DNA of 10,947 nucleotides from Thalassiosira profunda (Eukaryota > Bacillariophyta > Thalassiosirophyceae > Thalassiosirales > Thalassiosiraceae): the NCBI GenBank assembly GCA_036939355.1, contig JALLAP010000797.1, positions 1 through 10,947 on the forward strand. Direction: 5' to 3'. Below the pieces are notes generated by a model that had not been told where the DNA came from, ran no database searches, and saw only the letters and a list, made by a program, of their open reading frames with translations. A program made the position numbers and the translations under genes. How positions within the stretch are numbered: position 1 is the first letter of the stretch; every line of letters starts with the position of its first letter. Shown here piece after piece: positions 1 through 6,844 of this stretch.

Positions 1-1631
1 TACTCCTGCAGCTCCGTCGCGAGCGCGGCGCGGTCGTCGCCGCCCGCCTTCTCCATCGAGGCGAGGGCGCCGCGGGCGCGCTCGAGCGTCTCCTTGTGCC
101 CCTTCAATTCGCCTGCCTTCGCCGCGGCCCTCGATTCCGATTCCGCCACGGCGTCCCGGCTGCCCTCGCGGGCCGCCTCGATCGACTTTTGCAGCGCCAC
201 CGCCTCGCCCGCGAGGCGCTCCTTCTCCTTGATGGCGCCGGCCTTCCGCGCGGCCGCCGGCTCGAACACCTCGAGCTTGGCGGCGTCGTTCGCGAGCTTG
301 GCGGCGGTGGCATCGGCCACTGCCTTGGTGCCCTCGTCGAAGGCCGCCACGACCAGCTTCAGTGCGGCATTGGACTCGTCCGCCTCCTTCGCCTTGGCCT
401 CCTTGCTCGCGCCCAATGCGGCCGTCTCGCCCGCCACCCCCTCCGTCTCGACCTTCATCTCGTCCGACTTCGTCCGGTCCGCCTCGAACTCCGCAGACTG
501 CTTCGTCAGAAAGTCGAGCTGCCCCGACAGCGCGGCGAGTGCGGCGTCGAGCTTCGTCTCCTCGGCCTGGAGGAGGGCCAATTCCTGCCCCTTGGCGTCG
601 TTGGCCGCCGCGAGCGCCGCCTCCTTCGACACGTGGCCCGAGCGCTCGGCCATTTGCTCCTTCGCCTGTCATTGGCAACGATTCGGGGAGTGAGCAAAGA
701 TGCATATCAGAGAACGAACGGACGAGCCATCACCCATTCATCACCAATGCCACAGCATTGCTCACCTTCTCGGCGATCTTCTGCGCGTGGGCGCCGCTGT
801 TCGCCCGCGCGGCCTGGACGGCCTCCCTTACGCCCCGGCCGCGCTGGGCCTCCCCCTCCCGCTCCCGCCGGCGCGCCTCGACCTTCCGTTCGCCCTCGGC
901 CTTGGACCGCTCGAGGTTCCGCTCCCGGGCGTCGGCCGCGAATCCCGCCGCCTCGGCGTCCGTGCCCTGGATCTGCTTCCTCGTCGACGCGATGTCGGAT
1001 CCGACGGTTTGGAAGGACCGCTTCCGGCTCTCGGCGAGGGCGGCATTGTCCGCGAGGGTCAGGGGGTGATCCCACGCGCGGGCCGCGGCGCCCTCCGCGG
1101 CGCCCTCGTCCTCGCCGCCGGCGGCCGCTCCCTCCCGCCCGCCGCGGGGGACCTTGTCCGGACTCACCACGTGAATGGCCACCTCCGCGGCAATCTGCCC
1201 CTTGAACCCGACCCGCACGTCGTCGTCCAAATTGGCCCCGTCCAACAGTTCGGCCGCGCCGCGGCGGCGGTCGAACATTTCGCCGCGGGAGAGGTCGCAG
1301 TCTTTCGAGAGCTGCGCGAAGGACCGCTCCTCGGTCTGGACCGCCCCGGACGCGGCGCGGAGGGAGGAGTCGATGCCCCCGAGTTCCTCGCGGAGGGTCC
1401 GGAGGAGGTCGTCGTTGAGCTGGGCGGCGTGGCCGAGGTCGAGGCAGTCCAATGCTGTGGTTGGAGTTCGATGAATCGAGCATTGGCAGTCAGACGCCTG
1501 CGAGCGAACAAACCGAGCCGCCGAGGCAAACAAAACTCACCGCCATCGCCGAAGGCCCCGCCGCCGCCGCCGCCATCGGAGGCGGCTGGCGCCGTGGCAT
1601 GGGAGATCGAGGGGTAGGCGCTGCTCCACAT
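1..1631 (-). CDS. Ala/Glu/Lys-rich coiled-coil protein, function unknown (3' end outside window)
   Basis: Not assigned to a known family. I model three exons: 1631-1541, 1454-766 and 665-1. The introns are 86 bp (GTGAGT...CACAG) and 100 bp (GTGAGC...GACAG), and both junctions keep frame (phases 1 and 0). The model gives 481 residues and then an incomplete codon beginning TA, so the next base outside the window decides between Tyr and stop. Residues 1-30 are a low-complexity leader with a run of six Gly. About 31-165 is mixed sequence without long helix signatures. About 165-481 is almost continuous Ala/Glu/Lys/Arg heptad-like sequence with hardly any Pro, typical of a long coiled coil. No signal peptide, membrane span or catalytic motif is visible. 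It starts 278 bp from the divergent gene at 1910. The start ATG at 1629-1631 is the first in this frame next to a well-formed first exon. A structural or scaffold role is inference from composition only. The opposite strand is also long and open here because of high GC. Confidence 0.72.
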
Positions 1632-1909
1632 GGTTATCGTCCCTGGGAAGCCAACGGGGCCCTGCTTCTCCTCGTCGGCGGCTCGAAATGAACGAGAGTC
1701 GCGGACGCTTTAAGTGAAGAGGCGAAAAACCCGCCCCTACGGTAGGAATCAGTACGATTGTAGTAGGACCTCCCTCCCCCCCACACGCCGCAGCGCGCGC
1801 GAGCGCGCCCAACAAAGCACTGCTCTCCCCGCCCCTCGTCGAGCAAGCTGACGCTCTCAGCATCGAAGGCCCCCGGCAGAGTTTCGATCATAGCTCGGAC
1901 AGGGTGACA
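1632..1909. promoter_or_regulatory. Shared intergenic region of a head-to-head gene pair (genes at 1631 and 1910)
   Basis: These 278 bp separate the ATG codons of a minus-strand and a plus-strand gene, so both promoters and 5' leaders must lie here unless there are unseen upstream exons. The middle (about 1730-1780) is less GC-rich than the flanks. I see no clear TATA box or named factor site. A bidirectional promoter is an inference from geometry. Confidence 0.45.
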
Positions 1910-2248
1910 ATGTCTGAGCCCAACGATCCCTCGCCTCCTCGCGACGCACCCACCAGCAATGCTGGTGGAGACGTCGGCGAATCGAAATCGCTTCGCGACA
2001 TCTGCATCGTCGAAAAAAGGAAGCGCGCGCATGACGCCGCAGATACTGCCGACGAAGCCGCCGGTCAGCCGAAGCGCGGTGCAACCGTCGCGGGCAAAAC
2101 TCGGGCCGCGAAAAAGGCTCGCGTTGAGGAGTCGATGCTGCAGTGGAAGCAGGCCCTCGACGAAGCGAGGGACATGCCCGATTTCTTTCGCAGCAACTAT
2201 GGCTCTCCGGGAAAGGAGAAGCTCATCAATCGCATGCGCTACAAGTGA
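1910..2248 (+). CDS. Small basic hypothetical protein (112 aa)
   Basis: Family not recognised. The first ATG at 1910 opens 112 codons ending in TGA at 2246-2248. Residues 1-30 are Pro/Ser/Asp/Gly-rich and look disordered. Two basic stretches follow: EKRKRAH near residues 35-41, and GKTRAAKKARV near 62-72, which resembles a bipartite nuclear localisation signal. The C-terminal 40 residues look helical, with LQWKQALDEARDMPDFF and a basic end (KLINRMRYK). No signal peptide or membrane span is present. The stop codon is embedded in GTGAGC, the same hexamer used as a splice donor elsewhere in this window. Splicing 2245-2314 (70 bp, ending TTCCAG) would replace the last Lys and add six residues, stopping at 2333. 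Nuclear location is inference. A 230-residue open frame on the opposite strand is less protein-like. Confidence 0.5.
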   Translation: MSEPNDPSPPRDAPTSNAGGDVGESKSLRDICIVEKRKRAHDAADTADEAAGQPKRGATVAGKTRAAKKARVEESMLQWKQALDEARDMPDFFRSNYGSPGKEKLINRMRYK

Positions 2249-2591
2249 GCGGACCTCCGTTGTTTCTTGGCCCTCTTCTTTTCTGTCTGATTCTCTCGCA
2301 ACGTTTCGTTCCAGTCCATGGGGCACGCTGTAGACGGCTGAAAAGATGGCCGGCTGAGTGTTGGCTTCCCCTTTCCCGGAGTGGAATCGCAGCCCTTCAG
2401 GAGACGTAACCGATCATTAGCAGTTGTTTCAGCCACCTCGGACTTCGCAAAACCTGCCACCGAAGAGTCATCATCATCATCTGTCATCTGTGGCCTTCTC
2501 CCCTAAAGCCCGGCATTTTCCTCCCGGCACTTTTAATTATCTCATCGTCGCATCATAGCTCCCCCATCTCCAAAAAAGCACATCCCCACCA
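2249..2591. other. Tail-to-tail intergenic region, probable 3' UTRs
   Basis: This 343-bp stretch lies between the 3' ends of the convergent genes at 1910-2248 (+) and 2592-3179 (-). It holds a short TCA microsatellite (2468-2480) next to a doubled CATCTGT, and an AT-rich patch around 2530-2545. A possible 70-bp intron of the left gene (2245-2314) would extend that coding sequence to 2333. I see no RNA gene or further convincing coding sequence. An 82-codon minus-strand frame (2239-2487) is open but unsupported. Confidence 0.45.
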
Positions 2592-3179
2592 CTATTGCAC
2601 CGGGTTCAAGTCTCCCAAATCAATCCGCGACGGATTCCCCTTCACGTCCTGGTACCGCTGCAAGTTCTCCTCCCCCACCGGCACCTGCGAGAAGAGGGCC
2701 AGGAGTACCACCAATCCCAACCCCGCAGCCACCTTGGCGAGGCCTCCCATGCTCTCCTCCTGCTGCTTTTCGACGTACCCGTCCTTGGCCTCTTTCCACC
2801 GCTCGCTGAACATGACGCTGTCCTCCGACTCGCCCTCCAATTCTGAGCCGTCGGGCTCGTCGGTGGAAGTGGAAGGCTCAGCTGCAACTGCCACGGATTG
2901 TGCTGAGGCAGCTTCTGCGGGTTCCTCCTCCTTCAGTTGTCGCAGTTTCTCCTCCAGCGCGGCAATTTCGGCCTGCTTATCGTCGGTGGAGCGCAGCGCC
3001 GTTGGTGCGGCGGCGGAGGGCACCGTCGAAATGCAACGTCGGCGTGCTGCGTCAGAGATAATTTGTGTTGGGTGCACCGATGCCCGTGATGTGCGCCGCG
3101 GCGCCGGGGAGAAGCCCGTGGCGCCTGGCGGCAGCAGCGATGCGACGATGGCGACAACGAGGAAGAGTAGGTGCACCAT
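2592..3179 (-). CDS. Predicted plastid-targeted single-pass membrane protein (195 aa)
   Basis: Family not recognised. Start chosen at the ATG whose complement is 3177-3179 because the protein then opens with a classical signal peptide: MVHLLFLVVAIVASLLPPGATG, then FSPAPRR. Phe at the +1 position followed by a Ser/Arg/Ala-rich, acid-poor stretch (residues 23-65) matches the bipartite plastid presequence of diatoms. The open frame runs upstream to 3497, but that extension would bury the signal peptide internally. Residues 66-90 (ALEEKLRQLKEEE) form a short coiled coil. About 90-125 is acidic and disordered. About 146-165 (GLAKVAAGLGLVVLLALF) is one membrane helix. A polar 28-residue tail ends in DLGDLNPVQ. 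The tail has conserved-looking character rather than low complexity. Thylakoid or envelope anchoring is inference. It is divergent from the gene at 3509 and convergent with the gene at 1910. Confidence 0.75.
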   Translation of the reverse strand: MVHLLFLVVAIVASLLPPGATGFSPAPRRTSRASVHPTQIISDAARRRCISTVPSAAAPTALRSTDDKQAEIAALEEKLRQLKEEEPAEAASAQSVAVAAEPSTSTDEPDGSELEGESEDSVMFSERWKEAKDGYVEKQQEESMGGLAKVAAGLGLVVLLALFSQVPVGEENLQRYQDVKGNPSRIDLGDLNPVQ

Positions 3180-3508
3180 GGCGGCGGCGGAGGTGGGCGG
3201 CGAGAGGGTGAGGAAGAGGAAGCGTGGAAGCGCCAGTCGTCGGCGGAGGTCGGCGGGGAGCGCGCCAAGGAAGTGTGAGGGACGGGACGATGGAGGTAGA
3301 TAGGACAATTTCAATTCCCACGAATGCGAATGCGGGAAAATCGGCAACGAGGCACCTCCGGGAATCGTTGCGCGGAGTTGCGGCTGGGAGCAACGGCTAC
3401 TCTCTTGTCTTGTCGATTTGTCCTTGCTCTCTTGAGGCATCGGCGGCCAACATCGTAGCAACGCTTTGGGGGTTGCAGCAAACGATAGGCTCCCCATCCT
3501 CCCCAGCC
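3180..3508. promoter_or_regulatory. Shared intergenic region of a head-to-head gene pair (genes at 3179 and 3509)
   Basis: This 329-bp region separates the two preferred start codons. About 3300-3350 is AT-richer and includes GACAATTTCAATTCCC and a small direct repeat, GAATGCGAATGCG, near 3322. Open reading frames cross it from both sides (up to 3497 on minus, from a GTG at 3224 on plus), so the exact starts are predictions. No TATA box is clear. A bidirectional promoter is inferred from gene orientation. Confidence 0.42.
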
Positions 3509-4774
3509 ATGAAGCCTAAAGTGCCCAACCTACTTTTCCGTCGCCGCCGCGGCAAAACCAATGATCCGTCGGCGGGCGCCTTCCCCTCGGCGACGCAGAG
3601 GAGTGAGACGGCAGCGACAGCCCGCTGGACGATGGCCGATCCCACCTCCGTGAGGGCCGTCGGAATTGCAAACATATCGCACGGCGCGTCTGCCACCGTG
3701 AGCACCCTCAGCCACGACAGGCAGGAGGCGACGATGCAGCAGTCTGAGAAACTGCTGGAGGACGCCGAGCAGGGATCAACCTCTAGCGTCGGGCCGGCCT
3801 ACAACCACGGCTACAACGATGACGTCAAGGCTGTGGGCATCGACCACCTTTCCCTGCGAGAGCAAATGTGGTACAAGAACCAGCTCTACCTGCTCGAGAA
3901 GCAGAGAAGAGAATCGGCGGCGACGCCTCGCCCTTACAACGGGCACTCCTCGATGGACAAATTGCCGCACGAAGATTCTCCCACGACAGTGACGGCAGTG
4001 AGCCAGTTCGAGTCGGCAGATATATACAGAAAGGCGCACAGCGAGTCTCGCAGGGAGATACGATTTCGGTCCCACAATCGCGGGGAATCGATCGATACGG
4101 GCACCCACGAATCGAGCTCTTTGTACACGGACGATGATACAGGCACATATCAAACGGAATCATTGCTGGACGACGATACCCGGACATACCAATCGGCCTC
4201 ACTGTTGCACGACGACGCCAGCGAGAGCAACTTCGACGAGGTGACGCTGGGATCCACAACGCTGGACGGAGGCGATACCTGCGCCGAAGGAACAGTTGCG
4301 GAAGGAGAAAGCTTGTTCACCTCGCTCGAAGGAGACGGCACGTCGATTTCGTACGTGTTCCAGCTCATCGAGAACGAGGACAGGCGGCCTCGCAAGTATC
4401 AGTTGGGCGTGGGACAGAGCGGCACGGCGACGAGTCGGTCGAGAAAGGATACTGCAAAGACGCCGTCGAGGGGCAAAGATACCGGTCGAAAAGCCACCGC
4501 CCGCGCACCTCGAGGGCGTACCGGCAAGGGTGCCACCGACCATGCAGAGTTTGCAGATGCCGCGTGCCCACTCATACCGGAGGTGTTGGAGGAGATGAAG
4601 GGCTGGAGGGACGACGCCACGTCGGCGCTGAGCCAAGTGATGTGTGCCTTCGTCATCGCGCCGGACGACATCGATCGGGTTTCGGACAAGCTCCGGGATG
4701 CCAAGGTCGAGCTGGCGGAGATGCATCGGGAGCAGGCCAGCGCAAGAAGACATCACGGCGTGCGATTTGCATAG
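3509..4774 (+). CDS. Hypothetical protein with Asp/Thr/Tyr/Ser repeats, mostly disordered (421 aa)
   Basis: Family not recognised. I chose the ATG at 3509. The frame is open further upstream to 3224, but that part has only a GTG or later internal ATGs and overlaps the promoter zone. The protein opens with MKPKVPNLLFRRRRGK, a basic cluster that could be a nuclear signal. Residues 109-134 (LSLREQMWYKNQLYLLEKQRR) look like an amphipathic helix. Residues 196-236 carry three tandem 13-14-residue units of the form D-T-x-T-[HY]-[EQ]-x-x-S-L-x-x-D-D. Residues 291-341 are strongly basic and Thr/Ser/Gly-rich. The last 70 residues (PEVLEEMKGWRDDATSALSQ... to the end) look helical. No signal peptide or membrane span is visible. 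The Thr/Ser/Tyr in an acidic context suggests phosphorylation, which is inference. Its end lies 86 bp from the convergent SOUL gene. Confidence 0.68.
   Translation: MKPKVPNLLFRRRRGKTNDPSAGAFPSATQRSETAATARWTMADPTSVRAVGIANISHGASATVSTLSHDRQEATMQQSEKLLEDAEQGSTSSVGPAYNHGYNDDVKAVGIDHLSLREQMWYKNQLYLLEKQRRESAATPRPYNGHSSMDKLPHEDSPTTVTAVSQFESADIYRKAHSESRREIRFRSHNRGESIDTGTHESSSLYTDDDTGTYQTESLLDDDTRTYQSASLLHDDASESNFDEVTLGSTTLDGGDTCAEGTVAEGESLFTSLEGDGTSISYVFQLIENEDRRPRKYQLGVGQSGTATSRSRKDTAKTPSRGKDTGRKATARAPRGRTGKGATDHAEFADAACPLIPEVLEEMKGWRDDATSALSQVMCAFVIAPDDIDRVSDKLRDAKVELAEMHREQASARRHHGVRFA
4094..4216 (+). repeat. Three in-frame tandem repeats in the hypothetical protein gene
   Basis: Three consecutive units at 4094-4135, 4136-4174 and 4175-4216 encode DTGTHESSSLYTDD, DTGTYQTESLLDD and DTRTYQSASLLHDD. 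The protein pattern is clearer than the DNA identity, so the repeats are old or have been kept by selection on the peptide. The middle unit is one codon shorter. Confidence 0.75.
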
Positions 4775-4860
4775 GATTGTGCAAGTACAGAGATTGTGTG
4801 CGATTTGCTATTCATAATACCCTTACGAGGACTATCTTTACCACGCAATAATAATTGTCC
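4775..4860. other. Short convergent 3' intergenic region
   Basis: Only 86 bp separate the plus-strand stop (4774) from the minus-strand stop (4861). An A/T-rich segment, CGCAATAATAATTGTCC (about 4845-4861), could provide polyadenylation signals to the plus-strand gene. Transcripts from the two genes probably overlap at their 3' ends. Confidence 0.35.
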
Positions 4861-6208
4861 TCAAAACGGATGCCCACCATCTTTTAGTTCGATCCACGCC
4901 TCGCTCCGGCGCGTGCCCACTGTGCGTAAATGGAAAGATGATGTTAGACTTGGTGCACAAGATGTGAGCATCGATTGGTAACTCTGACGACTCACTGCTG
5001 TGGACTGCGTCATATTGTGCAAACACCACGTAGTCCTCACTGCCATCCTTGGGGGCCAAGCCATCCCGCTTGAGCATCGCCCTCAGCTCCCGATCGGCAT
5101 TTCGGACAACTGGACCCATTGCAGCGTCCGTAAAAGTCCTGACTGCCACAATTCGCTCCGGTCTGGTGGCGAGGGACACTGACTTCCACTGTCCTTTGCC
5201 AGCCTTTTCTTCTGCCGCCGGAGGAGGCGCCGGCGCGTCGCTTCCCTCTCCCGGATTCGTGAAGCGGAGCGGCCACGTCATCATTTTATCCTTCGGCTCT
5301 GCGTCGTCATCGTCGTTGTACACCTGCATGAGGGACGGGGCCAGCGGATCGAGGCCGTTGGCGAAGGCGCCCAAACCCTCAAAGCCGAAGTCCCTTCTCA
5401 TGTAGGGCGTTTCAATACCCACGAACCCGGGATATTTGCGAACCTCGTATCCATCTCCTCGTCTGAGCAGAAGATAGGGCAGCTCTGGAGCGGCCGCCGC
5501 AGCTTGGAACCCACCGGGCTTGAGCTGGCCCAGGAAATCCGCCACGGCCTCCGATTTCGCCACCTTTTGATACTGCGTCTGTGGCACCGACGGATCCATG
5601 CCCTCTTTGATGTTGATCGAATCCCAATAATCAGTCTGACCGACAATCGTCACGCCCTCTTTGCCTCCCGGCTGGAGCTTGTAAACAGAGATTCCTGAAA
5701 ATACCGCCTCCGGCTTCCAGGGAAGCACCTTCAGTGTCATACGAAGCGTCCACCGCGTCACAACGTCGCCAATTGCAACACTTCCATTCTCTCCCGTAAT
5801 TTCGCCCCCTGTCACAGAGTGCAGATTGATTCCGGCGCCGTCGAACAGCAGCTTGCCCAACAGCGTCCTCCCCGCGAGCATGTCCACGTTGTTGCGATAG
5901 CTGTCCACCCCCGACAGTGACGTTAGCGGATCGTCGAATGTGACGTCCTTTTTGTACCAAGAATCGACCATCGGGTTGAAGAACGAAAGGTACTCCTGCG
6001 TCAACACCCGCTTGAGCTTTGATACGGTGTCGGCGAGCTGCTGGGTCTGCGAGCCGGCGTCGCTGGTCGTGGTGGACTGGGCGTCGGCGGCGGTGGAGAA
6101 GAGGATACCGCGAGGGCTGCGGACGACGGCGAATGGCGGCCGTGTGTTGCTGAATGCAGCCCCGCAGCCGATGGACGCCGCGAGCAGTACTATCGTGGGT
6201 GACTTCAT
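4861..6208 (-). CDS. Plastid-targeted DUF2358-SOUL heme-binding-type protein (423 aa, one intron)
   Basis: I model two exons, 6208-4996 and 4919-4861, around a 76-bp phase-1 intron (GTGAGT...CGCACAG). Reading through the intron gives an unrelated 456-residue end. Splicing gives FAQYDAVHSMGTRRSEAW, then IELKDGGHPF and a stop, which is the usual end of SOUL-domain proteins. Residues 1-18 are a signal peptide ending GCGAA, with Phe19 at +1 and a Ser/Arg/Pro-rich segment after it, so a plastid presequence. About 60-205 matches the DUF2358/NTF2-like fold (YLSFFNPMVDSWYKKDVTFDDP). About 243-423 is the SOUL domain (YLLLRRGDGYEVRKYPGF; RPERIVAVRTFTDAAM), with a Pro/Ala/Glu insertion at about 320-338. 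The same two-domain order occurs in the plant plastid protein HBP5. Tetrapyrrole binding is known for some family members; the ligand here is inferred. Its upstream region holds tandem repeats and palindromes. Confidence 0.9.
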
Positions 6209-6419
6209 GGTTGCAAGGAAGTTGAGATTATGAGAGCATGCCTGCCATGCGGAGGCGACGTGTTCCGTCGGCGCTGCGCGCCCGCCGAAATCAAACTAAT
6301 TAAGGGTGAGATTGCCATGTCAATGCCACTGAGACTGTCACAGTGATAAAACCTCTACACCCTATCTCGCCGCCGCCCGTACCCCTTAAAGCACTACGCA
6401 AATAGAGTATGTCGCGCTT

Positions 6420-6483
6420 CCTCTCTCTTTCACACAGCTACAGCACGCTCACCTCTCTCTTTCACACTGCTACAGCACGCTAT
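6420..6483. repeat. 32-bp tandem duplication in the SOUL-gene upstream region
   Basis: Two adjacent 32-bp units, 6420-6451 and 6452-6483, each start CCTCTCTCTTTCACAC and continue to CTACAGCACGCT. They differ at three positions: one internal A/T and the last two bases. The units lie about 210-275 bp upstream of the SOUL start codon. High identity suggests a recent duplication. A pyrimidine-rich regulatory role is possible but not shown. Confidence 0.8.
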
Positions 6484-6574
6484 GTACACTCGCGCAGCGC
6501 TAGCCGGAGCAACGCGGAGGCTAGTGTGGGATGACTAGTCACTGCCTACGTAAGTATCGTACGTTGTACGCGTA
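6483..6574. other. Cluster of short perfect palindromes
   Basis: Within 92 bp there are TGTACA (6483-6488), AGCGCT (6496-6501), GCTAGC (6499-6504), TGACTAGTCA (6532-6541), TACGTA (6547-6552), CGTACG (6558-6563) and TACGCGTA (6567-6574). A CTAGCC/GGCTAG inverted pair brackets 6500-6523. The last four palindromes have centres 13, 11 and 10 bp apart, close to one helical turn. TGACTAGTCA contains two TGAC half-sites of the type used by bZIP factors. Binding is inference. Confidence 0.55.
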
Positions 6575-6844
6575 GATACCGGCAGGGGCTGCTGGTTCAG
6601 CCTCTGATTGGTTGCTCGTTCACAAGAGCGGGGCTGCCACCTTTGAAGATTTCTGCATTCCTCCTACCATCTGACTCTCAGTCTCCCGTCACGTTGCAAA
6701 ATGAAGAATGCATCAACAACTTCCAGAGCATTTTGCATGCTGCTGTATCGCAAAAGTACTAATCGGGTCTTCCTATTGTCAGCACCTGCCTTGGTAACTC
6801 TACATACCTACTTTGACCATTTTGCATCAACGCCATCAAAACAC

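Larger units (their letters stand above)
6209..6844. promoter_or_regulatory. Intergenic region: SOUL-gene promoter and 3' end of the TLC gene
   Basis: These 636 bp contain no convincing gene. Two plus-strand frames (6701-7180 and 6813-7247) run into the TLC gene on its antisense side and have no protein-like features. The part next to 6208 should carry the 5' leader and promoter of the minus-strand SOUL gene. The part near 6844 should be the 3' UTR of the TLC gene. In between lie the 32-bp tandem duplication (6420-6483), a cluster of palindromes (6483-6574) and an inverted CCAAT box (ATTGG, near 6606). The split between promoter and 3' UTR is not visible in the sequence. Confidence 0.45.

Noticed and set aside
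96..1205. Long plus-strand open frame (369 codons), and another at 700-1617
   Set aside because: They are Arg/Pro/Leu/Gly-rich translations with no domain signal, opposite a spliced minus-strand coiled-coil gene whose junction phases agree. High GC leaves few stops on either strand.
1634..2326. Minus-strand open frame of 230 codons opposite the small basic protein
   Set aside because: It covers the divergent promoter and lacks any recognisable domain; the plus-strand protein has more natural composition. Not fully excluded.
2239..2487. Minus-strand 82-codon frame starting MTDDDDDSSVAG
   Set aside because: The acidic start comes from the TCA microsatellite; it lies in a convergent 3' UTR region and has no supporting feature.
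3180..3497. Upstream extension of the plastid membrane protein (106 extra residues)
   Set aside because: It would place a strong signal peptide in the middle of the protein and extend through the divergent promoter; the internal ATG at 3179 is preferred.
6540..6560. Minus-strand ATACTTAC, identical to the 5' end of U1 snRNA
   Set aside because: Only eight bases match. I found no U1-70K loop, U1A loop or Sm site at suitable distances, so a U1 gene is not supported.
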